Below, one piece after another: positions 38,007 to 49,557 of a DNA stretch of 64,000 bases. A program made the translations under genes and the position numbers. The DNA lies in the NCBI GenBank assembly GCA_001600055.1, contig BCIV01000006.1, positions 682,001 to 746,000 on the forward strand, in the 5' to 3' direction. A model generated the notes under the pieces. It did not search any database. It saw only the letters and a program-made list of their open reading frames with translations, and was not told the origin of the DNA. This DNA comes from Filobasidium wieringae. Taxonomy: Eukaryota; Basidiomycota; Tremellomycetes; Filobasidiales; Filobasidiaceae. Numbering within the stretch: the stretch's first letter is position 1; each line of letters begins with the position of its first letter.

Positions 38007-39687
38007 ATGTTCCGAACTGCCCTCAAGTCTTCCACCGGTGTTCTCGCCCAGGCTTCTGCCGCCAGGACCTCTGTGAGTCGAACCATCGTGCACAGAGGAT
38101 ATGACGAAACTCGGCACTCATACCCGATCGTGCTCATTTCGTATAGGCCCCTTTTGCCGCCAGGGCCGCTTCCAACTTGGCTGGTAGCCCCGTCACTGGA
38201 GCTGGTCGGGACAACGTGAGCATCGTCATTGGACGGTGACTACGAGTTCTAATCTCGTCCTCCCTTCCCTTCACAGGTCCCTACCAAGTACGGAGGAACC
38301 TACACCGTAACCCTCATCCCCGGTGATGGTATCGGTGCCGAAGTTTCCGAATCCGTCAAGGAGATCTTCACCTCTCTCAACGTCCCCGTCGAATGGGAGC
38401 AATACGACGTCTCGGGTGAGACCCACGGGAACGAAGCCGAATTCAAACGAGCCATGGAGTCCCTCAAACGAAACAAGGTCGGTCTCAAGGGGATCCTCTA
38501 CACCCCCATCGACGGCCACAACTCTTGGAACGTCGCCATGCGTCAATCACTCGACATCTACGCCAACGTCGTCGTCTGTAAATCCCTACCCGGCGTCCCC
38601 ACCCGTCACGATAACGTCGATTTCGCCATCATCAGGGAAAACACCGAGGGAGAGTACGCCGGGTTGGAACATCAGAGTTACCCGGGGGTCGTGGAGAACT
38701 TGAAGGTCATGACTCGGGTAAAGGCCGAGAGGATCGCCAGGTTCGCGTTCGATTACGCTTTGAAGAACGGGAGGAAAAAGGTCACTTGCGTTCACAAGGC
38801 TAACATCATGAAGGTCAGTCCGCGCTGTATCTTGGGTCGACATCGGGTCGACGTTCAAGCCCGGAGCTGATTTCCTATCCCCCTTTGGATCGCCATGATA
38901 TAGCTCGGAGACGGTCTCTTCTTGAACACCTGTACCGAAGTCGCCAAGGAGTACGCTAACAGCGGGATCGCTTTCGACTCCATCATCGTCGACAACGCCA
39001 GTATGCAGCTCGTCTCCAAGTCAGTCTCCCTCACTCGATCCACCAAATCAGAATTCCTTTCCCCGTCCATACAATACTAACCATCCCATCCCGAAAACAG
39101 GCCCCAACAGTTCGACGTCCTCGTAACGCCCAACTTGTACGGTAACATCATCAGTAACATCGGTGCCGCTCTCGTTGGAGGACCTGGGATCGTACCCGGA
39201 GCTTCTCTCGGACGAGAGATCGCGTGAGTTCTCGCTCTTTGGGTTCTTCGGTTGGGATGAGCGTGAGCTGATAGGCGGGTTTGATTGTATAGCCTCTTCG
39301 AGCCTGGTTGTCGACACGTCGCTGCTGATATCGCCGGAAAGAACGTCGCTAACCCTGGTAAGTTTACACTCGCACAATCTTCCCATGGGTCGTTATTGAC
39401 TTTTGAATCGTTTTTACTCCTTCTACCAGCCGCCATGGTCCTCTCTTCCTCGATGTTGCTTCGTCACCTCGGTCTCTCCAAGCAGGCCAACTCGATCGCT
39501 TCCGCCGTCTACAAGGTCATTGAGGATGGAAAGTTCAAGACTAGGGATCTCAAGGGTGAGTTTCCCACAGCGCTTCATCCCATCCTCCACAAACATCCGA
39601 TCCGATCCTGAACGTCGTTCTTTCACTGTCCTTGTAGGATCCGCCTCCACCACCGAGTTCACCAAGGCCGTCATTGACCAGCTCTAA
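38007..39687 (+). CDS. IDH1: NAD-dependent isocitrate dehydrogenase, subunit 1
   Basis: Regulatory-type subunit of the mitochondrial TCA-cycle enzyme that turns isocitrate into 2-oxoglutarate. Exons: 38007..38072, 38147..38215, 38277..38813, 38904..39019, 39101..39223, 39293..39357, 39430..39555, 39638..39687 (383 aa). The N-terminus [20 protein letters not shown] is a presequence. The fold is clear: [96 protein letters not shown], and [14 protein letters not shown]. The block around the substrate site, with [18 protein letters not shown] where catalytic subunits have a Ser/Asn-Arg set, fits subunit 1. Introns are all shorter than 100 nt. The gene is followed by MSH2 on the same strand. Confidence 0.93.
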
Positions 39688-40214
39688 GTGGTGCTAGAAG
39701 GGGGAACGGGGGTCGCGAGAAATAGACAGAGAGAGAGGGAGAGGGAGGGAGAGAAAAGGATAGAAAAAGAGATGGAAGGAGACGTCGATCGATAGGCTTG
39801 CTTGGTTGTAGCGTTTTGGCTCGTCTTTCTTTTCCATCTCGTACAGAAATGAACCAATTTCGACAACATGGAGGCGGGTGTAGAGGATCTGCTACGAAAG
39901 GCGATCGAGCGATGTGGGTTTGCAATTTGTAACAGACTGCGGGGTTGTCAGTTGTCAGACGGTTGTCCGCACATAGATTGCCAGGTCCGCCCGTAAATCT
40001 GCCAACCTACGTGCACACCCCGCGAGTCGAACCTAGGTCAACTTGTTTTGTCGGTGTTGACCGTTGTTAGCTGCTAGTCGATGTCGTCCATAACATAAAC
40101 ACAGACACTCTAGAATTACTAGCCTCTCTTCTCTTCTGAGAGCTTGAATTCTTATACCTTTCATCTGATTATCTATACAAACAAGAGGTCTAAGAGACAG
40201 CACCCAGAAGCAGA
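39688..40214. promoter_or_regulatory. IDH1 3' region and MSH2 upstream region
   Basis: 527 bp between two plus-strand genes. The IDH1 side has a purine tract (agagagagagggagagggaggg, about 39728-39755). The MSH2 leader is unremarkable. Confidence 0.45.
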
Positions 40215-43200
40215 ATGGCCGCGAGAATGGTAAGGCAGCTTTCACCATCGTCGACCTTCACCCGGACAACTACTAAGCTCCAAGGTGGATAGATGTATGG
40301 TAGCGAATCATCCGCCAAGCCGGTCTTTGATTTCGATGGTGAGTCTTACTGTGAATTGGCTGTGTTGAAGGTGATTTGACAAATCGAGCTTGTGAAACCA
40401 GACAAGAACAACGAAGCTTCGTTCTGTCGGTTCTTTGAATCGATGCCTCAGGTTAGCCAGATCATTCGTGAGGTGTACGTATCGCTGATCCCTTATCCGT
40501 TAGCGTATGCCTGGGACTATCAGACTGTTCGATCGGGGGGTTCGAAGCTATCTGTCCGTCCTGTACCGAACGATACTGATACCGCTTGATAAACAGGATT
40601 ACTTCTCCGCACACGGTCCCGATGCCCTGATGATCGCTCAAACGGTCTACAAGACGACCAACGTCATAAAGTACCTCGGATCGGGTGTCTCTTCTGGCTC
40701 TGGATCTGCGGCTTCCACCTCGAATCAACAGAAGAAAGGGTTACCTAGCTTGACCTTGTCCACGACTTTGGCGAAAGGATTCTTGAGGGAAGCATTGACT
40801 AGCAAGCAAATGAGAGTGGAGATATGGCAGGGCGAGGGAGGAAAGAAGCAGGGCACTAAATGGGAATTGGGCAAAGAGGTGGGTGAATGCTCTTGAATTG
40901 TCTCGAAGCGTATATTCAAGATCGTCGTTCGCGTTCGACAGGCATCTCCCGGGAACATCCAACAATTGGAGGACTTGCTATTCTCATCTGCAGACAACAT
41001 CTCCTCGCCCATTGTCATGTCATTGAGACTGGTCTTGAAAGATGGAGGCGCGACCCGAATGATCGGAGCGGCATTCGCTGATGCGAGCGCTCGAAGGTTA
41101 GGTGTTGCCGAGTTCCTCGATGATGAAATGTTCTCGAACACCGAGGTAAGCAACATCAACTATCGGACTCGCGCCTTGCCTAATGTAGCCTTTACGTAGA
41201 GCTTGATCATTCAACTTGGTGTGAAGGAATGTATCGTGATCGAGACAATGGAAACAAAGAATGCTCGTGGACAAGGTCGAAAGCGAAAATCGGTCGCTAT
41301 CGATGCATATGACAATGAGGTCGAGGCGAGCGAAGGGGTAACGGAGAAGCCGACGAACAACAAGGGGAAAGGAAAGGACGACCACGACGTCAATAAACTA
41401 TTGGGCATGATCGAGAGATGCGGAGTCGTCATCACGGAAGTGCAGAGCAGTAAGTAGGCATTCAGTGCAACTTCATGGACGCTTGCTGATGACGAAATTC
41501 AATGGCAGGCATGTTCAACTCGACGACTGTCGAATCTGATGTCAAGCGATTGCTGCATGAATCGATCTCGACAGTCGCGATGGGTAAGGATATACAGCGA
41601 CAAGTGTATTGCAGCTTCTGGACTGATGATACCTTCGGATTGTAGCGGAATTCGACCTTAAATCAGCCATGTCATGTTTGGCCTGCATAATATCTTACCT
41701 TGACCTTGCTAATACGACCACCCACCACGGCCAATGGCGTCTTCGCCATCATGATTTATCCCAGTATATGAAGCTGGATGCTTCTGCTTTAAAAGCTCTT
41801 AACCTCATGCCAAATCCGCTTGAAATGGGAGGCAACAAGAACATGAGTTTGTACGGACTTCTCAACCACTGCAAGACAGCTCAGGGACAACGGCTATTGG
41901 AGATGTGGTTGAAACAACCTTTGGTCAACCTGCATGAAATCCGTGAGTATGCCGATAGATCTCGTCATCGAGACCGCGGCCTGATAGCGCCTCCGCTTGC
42001 AGAGCAAAGACAGGATCTCGTAGAGGCGTTTGTCGAGGACGCCAGTACCCGGAAATCACTGCAGGTATGACTTAAATTCGTTCCTATGCCAGATAGGTCA
42101 CGCTCATCGCAACAAATGTGTCGATAGGCCGACTGTCTGCGTCCTATGCCAGACTTTACGCGAATAACGAAAAGGTTCAATAGGGGAAACGCTTCTCTGG
42201 AAGACGTTGTCCGCGTTTATCAAGCTATTTCCAAGGTGCGCTTTCACGACTACATTGTGGGATTCAATAACGGAGGACTAAGCCAGATAGTCGTCTTCTC
42301 GTAGCTGCCCCAAATGATATCCCTGCTTGAAAACGCACAGCCAATGCATATGGAGCATTTGGATCTGTTAGATCGGTTGTACGTTCAGGCGCTGAAAGTC
42401 AGTCCCATATTCAAACTCAAGGTGAAACAGATTATCAGCTGATATACTCCTTATAGCAACACAACGAATCGTTGGAACGATATGCGTCCATGGTTGAGGA
42501 AACAATCGATTTGGATGAGTTGGCAAACCATAACTACGTTCTAGTTGCTAGTTTCGATCCCAACCTTGAACAAATCAGAGACAAGCTGATTGGCGTCATG
42601 GACTCGCTGGATGCTGAACATGAAACGGTCGCTAATGACCTAGGGTTGGACATCGAAAAGAAGCTGCATTTAGAGAAGCATCAAGTGTATGGATATTCCT
42701 TGAGGGTAACCAAAGCAGTAAGTTATGATATGATATGCTTAAAGCGACCCAAGCTAATACGTTAACGGCAACGTAGGAGGCAGGAAAGATCAAAGGCAAA
42801 TCGAAATATATCGAATTAGCCACTCAGAAGTCTGGAACGATATTCACCACTCGCTCGCTCAAGAATCTGAGTGAGGAGCATAACAGTCTGACCCAGCAGT
42901 ACGAAAAGCAACAGCGAAGCCTAGTCAAAGAGGTGGTCGCCATCGCTGGTAAGCGTTCATCTATATTACTCATGCAAGAACATGCCTGACCCGCTATCCA
43001 AAGCTTCTTATACGCCCATTTTGGAGGTCCTTGACAGTCTCGTTGCCTCGCTCGACGTCATCATTAGGTGCGTCTCGATAGAAAGGCAGATGAGGTTAAG
43101 TTCTTACCCTTTGTATGTTGGCAGTTTCGCACATGTCTCGGAGAACGCTCCCATAGCTTATGTGAAACCGCAGTTGTCTGAGAAGGGTAAAGTCTGGTTT

Positions 43201-44656
43201 CTGACGTATGGGAAATTAGCCTTTGACTTTGATTTGTTCTCCGACAACAGGTGGATCTGGAGACTTGATAGTGGAGCAGGCAAGGCATCCCTGTTTAGAA
43301 GTCCAAGACGAGATTAGTTTCATACCGAATGATCACAAGATGCTGAAAGGTTTGTCCTGTCTGTCTGGAGAGAAAAGTTGCAATTGTGCTAATGATTGCT
43401 ATCCGAAGGTGCCGGTGAATTTCAAATCATTTCTGGAGCTAACATGGGTGGAAAGTCTACCTACATCAGACAGGTAAGACCAGAATCCCTCTTCTGTCTG
43501 CTGCGTATGCTTATCGTCGGTCCTTTCCAGATTGGAGTGATTGCTTTGATGGCACAAGTTGGGTGCTTCGTTCCGGCAGACAAAGCTACTCTACCGGTAT
43601 TTGATTCGATACTAGCCAGGGTTGGAGCAGGAGATAGCCAGTTGAAAGGAGTATCTACATTTATGGCAGAGATGCTAGAGACTGCAGCCATCCTCAAGGT
43701 AGGAACAATGTGGTTGATCCATCGAAAGTTTCGTTAACCTTTGATCTTGCAGACTGCTACAAAAGACTCCTTAGTGATCATTGACGAACTTGGACGTGGT
43801 AAGTAGAACCAGATCTTTCAGGCGTACAAACACTCACTCCTTTCTGTAGGTACCTCTACGTACGACGGTTTTGGCCTAGCTTGGGCCATTAGCGAGTGAG
43901 TGCGCAAGCGATTGAGTGAGGCAACTAAACTGATGTCTTGGTCCTAGACACATTGCCACCGAAATCCGCTGCTTCTGCTTGTTCGCGACGCACTTCCACG
44001 AGCTGACCACACTGTCAGAGTCGCTACCTCATGTTCGTAATTACAACGTTTTGACCCATGTCACGCAACGAGGAGAACAGACACAAGACAGAGACGTCAC
44101 CTTCCTATACAAGGTGGAGGAGGGTAAGTGTTCTCGTGCAGAATCAGATAGTCAATGTGTTGATCGAACTCGCATACCAAATCTAGGTGTTTGCGATCAA
44201 AGCTTCGGTATCCAGGTCGCGGAGATGGCTAACTTTCCGGAGAGTGTCGTAAAGGTGAGAAGCCGCGTCCTGCCTTTGAGGTAAATGCTGATATATAGCC
44301 CGCAACAGCTTGCCAAACGAAAGGCAGACGAGCTTGAAGACTTTGGAGGTAAGAAGACCTCGCATATCAAATTAGTCATTCGTGTAATTGATTGCCGATG
44401 AGAATTCACAGAAAATGGCGATATATTTGCAAAGATTTCGAAAGAGGAAACTGATGAAGGAACAGCCATCATTGAGGAATTTTTGAAAACCTGGAAGGCG
44501 AAAACAGAAGCACTTGCAGTACCGGATGAAGACGGCGATGTGAAGATGGACTCTAATGAGGAACAGCAGCTGGGACTGTTGAAGGATACTGTCGCAGACT
44601 TCAGAGAAAGGTTCAAGGGCAACGCGTGGGTCATGGCTGTTTTAGACAACCTGTAG
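40215..44656 (+). CDS. MSH2: DNA mismatch-repair ATPase Msh2
   Basis: MutS-type protein that pairs with Msh6 or Msh3 to bind mismatches. Read as 25 exons between 40215..40229 and 44412..44656 (about 1009 aa): others 40293..40338, 40402..40451, 40504..40539, 40597..40878, 40942..41145, 41200..41449, 41509..41583, 41646..41942, 42003..42064, 42128..42235, 42305..42397, 42457..42717, 42777..42948, 43004..43067, 43125..43186, 43251..43349, 43409..43473, 43531..43698, 43753..43798, 43850..43895, 43948..44123, 44187..44254, 44309..44348. Domain marks: [15 protein letters not shown] (mismatch-binding domain), [14 protein letters not shown], Walker A GANMGGKS (735-742), Walker [28 protein letters not shown], and the dimer end [17 protein letters not shown]. 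Longer than usual, partly through a basic insertion [19 protein letters not shown] at 41270-41390. Intron-rich even for this genome. Confidence 0.94.
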
Positions 44657-44917
44657 ATGTTGCCTGTCGTTATGTATGTGACATTACATTACTATACCCC
44701 AAGGCTTAGCCGTGATGTTTCACTACACCATCAACATCCGTGTTCACCCGTCTACCGGGTCCCTTTAATCATTATTCTTCCTTTGAATACCCCTAACTTC
44801 CCCTTCCACTCGTAATTCAACCTCGAAGAGTATAAATATTGACCTTCGTCCGTACTAAGAAGCTCCATCAAGCACAGTTGAAGAACTCTTGCCTTGAACA
44901 TCCAACTAATTTGAAAT

Positions 44918-46134
44918 ATGAGTGCCGGGACATTCATTAGATCAGCTTTGCGTCAGCCAGCTCTCTCGCTTGGCGTTTCAGCTCTTGGCCTATTACTTTT
45001 GGTAATCGTATTGCTTTCGGTACCTGGACCTGCCCAAGGAATGTTTTGGTTCGAAATGGACTCCCCTACTGGTAATGGAGCTATGCTTAAAGCGGGTGTG
45101 ATGGGGTGGTGCTGGGCGGGGGTGAGTGGCGTGATGCATTCGGTATCAGCACTTCCACTAACGCCTTCGTCGTGCGCGCCTAGACGACGAATTGTACATA
45201 TGCCGCACTAAGGTAAGTACTTCCAATCTCGCACAACCAGCAGGCAGTTGAGCATATTCCCTTAGCGAGAACGAGTATTTGGATTCGCTGTTCGACGTAG
45301 GATCCGCCGTAACTGTGAAAGCTCTAGTACCTTTGTCGTGTTATTGGGCGATCATCGTCGTAGTTTTTTGGACTATCTTAACGGTGACCGCTCCAGCTGG
45401 ATACCGAATCGAAGGGACTCAATTTCTGGCTCGTCATTTGTATTTTAATATCATCGAGGTGACCGTTTTGTGCATGCAACTGGTAAGTCTTGTCGAAGGT
45501 ACTAGAGAAATTGCCTGTGAACTCATCTGTCGCTTTTCTTAGTTTGGGTGCATATTGACCTGGCTCGCTGTGGGTTTCACAAACTCTACGTTTCAATCTC
45601 TGAAGAGCGATGGAGTATCAGTCCGCTCCGGTAATGCTATGAATACGATCGCCGTCGCCGCAACTATTTCTCTACTGGGTTTCGCGCTCGGCGCGAGCGG
45701 GTTGTATTTCCGAATCCAGGAGGCTGAACGGGTCTGGCAGGAGGAAGGAGAGATCTCAACTATCATGCCTGATCGACCTCTCGATTTCAAGGGTATTGAA
45801 AATCGGCCGGGTCACGGGATTATTGGCCAGTTCAGGGCGTCACGGATGTCTTCTTTTTCCGAAGCCGAAGCACAGACCCTGCGTCCCATGTCTAAAGCTC
45901 CCGGTACCGATGAGGAAATGAGTACATACAACTCGAAACAAGACCTGGCGGTTACGGAAATCGATGGAGTGTATGAAGAAGAGCTTAAAGAAGAACCAGA
46001 GGTCCTGTATACTCAGAGAGTCAGACGGTATGTCATGTGGCATTTTTTCGACATTCGCAAGCTGACCTGATCCTCGCATCAGTATGAGCAGAACTGAACC
46101 GGGATCTCATCCAGTTGTACATAACACTGATTAA
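44918..46134 (+). CDS. Four-pass membrane protein (SUR7/PalI- or tetraspan-like)
   Basis: Probable plasma-membrane protein of unknown job. Exons: 44918..45121, 45184..45212, 45266..45482, 45543..46027, 46083..46134 (328 aa). Four hydrophobic segments are visible: LGVSALGLLLLVIVLLSVP near the N-terminus, ALVPLSCYWAIIVVVFWTIL, YFNIIEVTVLCMQLFGCILTW, and TIAVAATISLLGFALGASGLY. The loop after the first helix contains GVMGWCWAG and then TTNCTYAAL, two Cys that could pair, as in claudin/SUR7/PalI folds. The C-terminal tail of about 130 residues is hydrophilic, with Ser, Glu and Thr, and is likely cytosolic. The last intron (46028..46082) is in an open frame; without it the protein would end in a different short tail. 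Family placement is tentative. Confidence 0.7.
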
Positions 46135-46365
46135 TGATATCGAAACCCCTGTAAAAGCGTTTATTTGTATGCTTGAACCATAGTGTTGCCTGACCCGTAC
46201 AAATACACGTCATAGCTTCACGTTCAATCTCGGTGATAAGACTCACCCTGCCCTGAACTTCGTCACAAGAAGCTCATGGATCACCTCTCGCTCGCTGCTA
46301 CTTCGACGATTGTTTTGGAAATACATTTGCATATACCGCAACACCCCTGAACGGACTACATAAAA

Positions 46366-49254
46366 ATGGACGCTGAAGTTGACTGGGGTATGGAGGACGA
46401 CTTTGACCCGTGGCAGTCCGCGCCTGCTTCAGAGAAAGGTCAAGAAGCTAGTAGTGTCGCTGACCCAGAGCCTGGTCACGAAACCCGGGATCCCGATCAG
46501 AGCATGCAGGAGCGGGAAGATCATAGCGCAATGGAACAAGAGAAGGAGGAAGCTGACGGTATGTTATCAGTTCCCTAGAGATATCGAGCTACGAGCTTAC
46601 GACACTGTCTCAAGCCGAAACGAAACGGCCTGAACCAGCTGCCGTCCTTGCAAAGGTAAGTTTAATGAGCATTTGCTAGATACCAGACAATGTAGTAATT
46701 AATGTCCCACATTGTCTTATGTTTTAGGAGGACAATTCGTCAACCATGATCATGCCTTCGAACGGGGATTCACCTTTACCTCCAGACTGGATTACTAAAA
46801 CCTCCCGGAAGGATGCCACTAAATCCTACTTCTATAACACTAAGACGAAGGAAGTATCTTGGACTCGGCCAGTACCAGAGGTTCCTGAACCAGAGACACC
46901 GCCTCTGCCCGCAGCGACACTGCCTTCGGCATCGAATGAAAAAGATGAGAGCGATGTTGCCCGGTCCCTTATTGTCGGCGAACAGAGCGATTCCAAAGAA
47001 GAGGAGACGCTAGACGAGCATAAAGCAAGCAACGATGATAGGAGTGTCACCTCTCCTGCTGAACAGTCTTCTCTAGAATCGAGAAAGTTGCCCTTGCATG
47101 CCAGGATATCTTCTGACATTGATCCCAGAGGAAGCTCTGGGCCCATGCGAAACACCAACTCTCGAAACTCGGATAGAAGGAGCCGACAGAACTCTGGAAG
47201 AGGAGATAGGCGACAGCAACAGGGAACTTCTGGGCGAGATCAACGAGGTAACAGGCACGATGGCAGACGTCCAGATTCGGATCGACGTATCGCTGCCGAT
47301 GAGCCTAGTAGACCAACTTTTGTGCCTAATGATGTCCCGCAAAGCGGTCCTACTAATGGACGCAGACATGAAGAAGACCGCACATCTTCCGCGAGAAGGC
47401 GGTCAGGTCCAGACGACTCATTTGAGAGTCAAGGTCCACACAAGCGACCACGAGTTGAATCTACGGATGTATCGACGCATCCCTCGATTGATATACGGAC
47501 GCTCACGCCAAGCCGCAGCACAACTCCCCCCAAACTTCGGAACAACCACCCAGCTGACAACGGTCGACGAGACCAGACTAATACCAGTACGTTAATGGTC
47601 AATGCTATTTCTTCCGGCTGTGATTGGGGCTATTGGTGGGCAACGTAGCAACGTGTCCGCTCATCAGGACACGGGAGTCTTGGGCACTCCGAGCATGTGC
47701 TGCCAGAACCAGAACTGCCATAATACCACAGCAACGAACAAGCGTCAGAGTCCGGAATGCTGCGTTGCCTAAGCAGAATCAAGCCTCTTCGAGATCTGCA
47801 TCTTCAGCAGCATGAGCCTTACTTTTCGATCTCCCTCCGCAGATCCTGTTTCTCATGGAAGCCAACCGCCTCCGTTCATTACGGGTGTCAATATGATTCC
47901 TGCTAAACGTTGGGGACCTGCACGTGATCCTCCTCAAGAGAAAATCATGGAGCCTGCACACGAGACACTTCGGTATTCTGGTAGATCCATGCCCCAGGTA
48001 CGTACAGCTGCCGACGAGAAAAGAACTGCTATTGACGCGGTGCTCGATAGGACGATGTCCCAGTGTTTCCCAGAGTCAGGGACACGATGGAGGATCGCCT
48101 TGGAGGAAGACCCCAGGCGCCAGCTATGGGTCGACCAAGAGACGAGTATGCAACTGGACCTAGAAATGATCGGTTCGATCCAAGATCAGATCGATCTCTA
48201 CCACCTAGAGATGGCCCCCCGCATAGAGAGGTAAGTCTCATATATCCGCTCTATACACCCTGTCATTGACAATTTCCGATTTTGTGACAGCCACTGCATT
48301 CCCAGTCTGGACCGCATGAAAGGATGCCGATTAATCGACCTCGCGGGCCATCCCCTGTAGGTCCTGACCGGTTCGGTCGTCCTGACCTGGATCGACTGCC
48401 TCCACAGCACGACGAGCGAAGTGGGTACAACAGGGCTACTGCGCCAGCGGTCTCGCGATACGATAGACCACCACCTAGAGGCGCAGATATGCGCAATGAA
48501 CGCCCAAGAGAATACAATGACAGGCGTGCCACAGAGTTCTCTGCCTACGGGAGGCCTAACGGTCCACGCTCAGCGGAATTAGACTCGTTCAGACCGGTTT
48601 ATGACCGACCTTCCGCAAGGTCACCGCCTCCTCATGTAAGTTGTATGCACACTGTGACCGAGTCACTCGAGCTGAGTGTAGCCACAGATGCGAAGGGAGG
48701 CTATTGTTCCTAATGGCCCCGGTCCGTATAACGCTGGACGTGGCCCATCAGGGAATCCTGGACGGCTAGAAGGCCTTCCTGCTGGCTCATCGTCGTTCCC
48801 TCCTACTCAGCCTCCACGCAACGGACCCGGATCTCAAGGCTCCTCCTCGCGTCCAGCTCCTTTCGTACATCCCTCTCGCGCCCAAGGTTTAGGCGTACCT
48901 CCTCCTCCGGCCACAATGGTGCGTATTTGAGATCTGAAGGAAAGAGACCTCGCCTTCATCTTTTCGTTCATCTTTTAGCGTCATCTGCCACCTAATGGCT
49001 CTGCACCTCGATCTTCTCATGCTGCACCAACTTCCACAGGTCCAGACCTTAATCGTTCGATGCCGGTCGGACCCTCAAGGCAGCAGCTCGATTCACCAAG
49101 CTTCTCTGTCAATGCTATTCCCATTGGTTCTGGCGTTCGTGGTCCGCCTTCCGGTCCTCAAGCTCCCATGCAACGTCGCGGAGCTGATCGGGGGGACCGA
49201 GACTACGGCAATCGAAATTCTGGTGCAAACTATCGGCAAAGGGACGAAAGATGA
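46366..49254 (+). CDS. WW-domain protein with Arg/Gly/Pro-rich RNA-binding-type tail
   Basis: Probably a nuclear RNA-processing factor, inferred from composition. Exons: 46366..46558, 46615..46655, 46728..47586, 47843..47997, 48051..48230, 48291..48635, 48688..48918, 48979..49254 (759 aa). The acidic start MDAEVDWGMEDDFDPWQ is followed by one WW domain, LPPDWITKTSRKDATKSYFYNTKTKEVSWTRPV (about 46776-46875); both Trp and the Tyr-Phe-Tyr core are in place, so it should bind Pro-rich ligands. The rest is low complexity, rich in Arg, Asp, Ser, Pro and Gly (DRRSRQNSGRGDRRQQQ, RPNGPRSAELDS, GADRGDRDYGNRNSG). The intron 47587..47842 is the longest here and holds open frames in all readings, so a further exon cannot be excluded. 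The 3' end faces the bestrophin-like gene. Confidence 0.75.
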
Positions 49255-49557
49255 TCATCCTTTCAACCAAGAACAATTAGGATGTTGTGGACTGCTTAAT
49301 ATCCAAAATATGTATTGTTTACGACTCGTCATTCATCAATATCCTTTACGTGAAAACGTTCGAGATCGAGCAAGTTGGCGGCACGCCAGTACCGATACAT
49401 TTGTATCGTCCTGAAAACCATGTTGACATCTGGAAACTGTCGATGATACCGGGTCATTACATCGATGATGTTGCTATTGTCAGCCGAGGGACCGGCAAAA
49501 GCAAGACAATATCTTAAAACAGACATTCAGGGACACCGAAAGATCTCGTTATATCGG
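49255..49557. other. Convergent 3' region
   Basis: 303 bp between two facing stops. No coding signal; short AT-rich stretches fit 3' UTRs. Confidence 0.4.

Noticed and set aside
38007..44656. Functional cluster of IDH1 and MSH2
   Set aside because: The two genes have unrelated roles; their closeness reflects dense packing.
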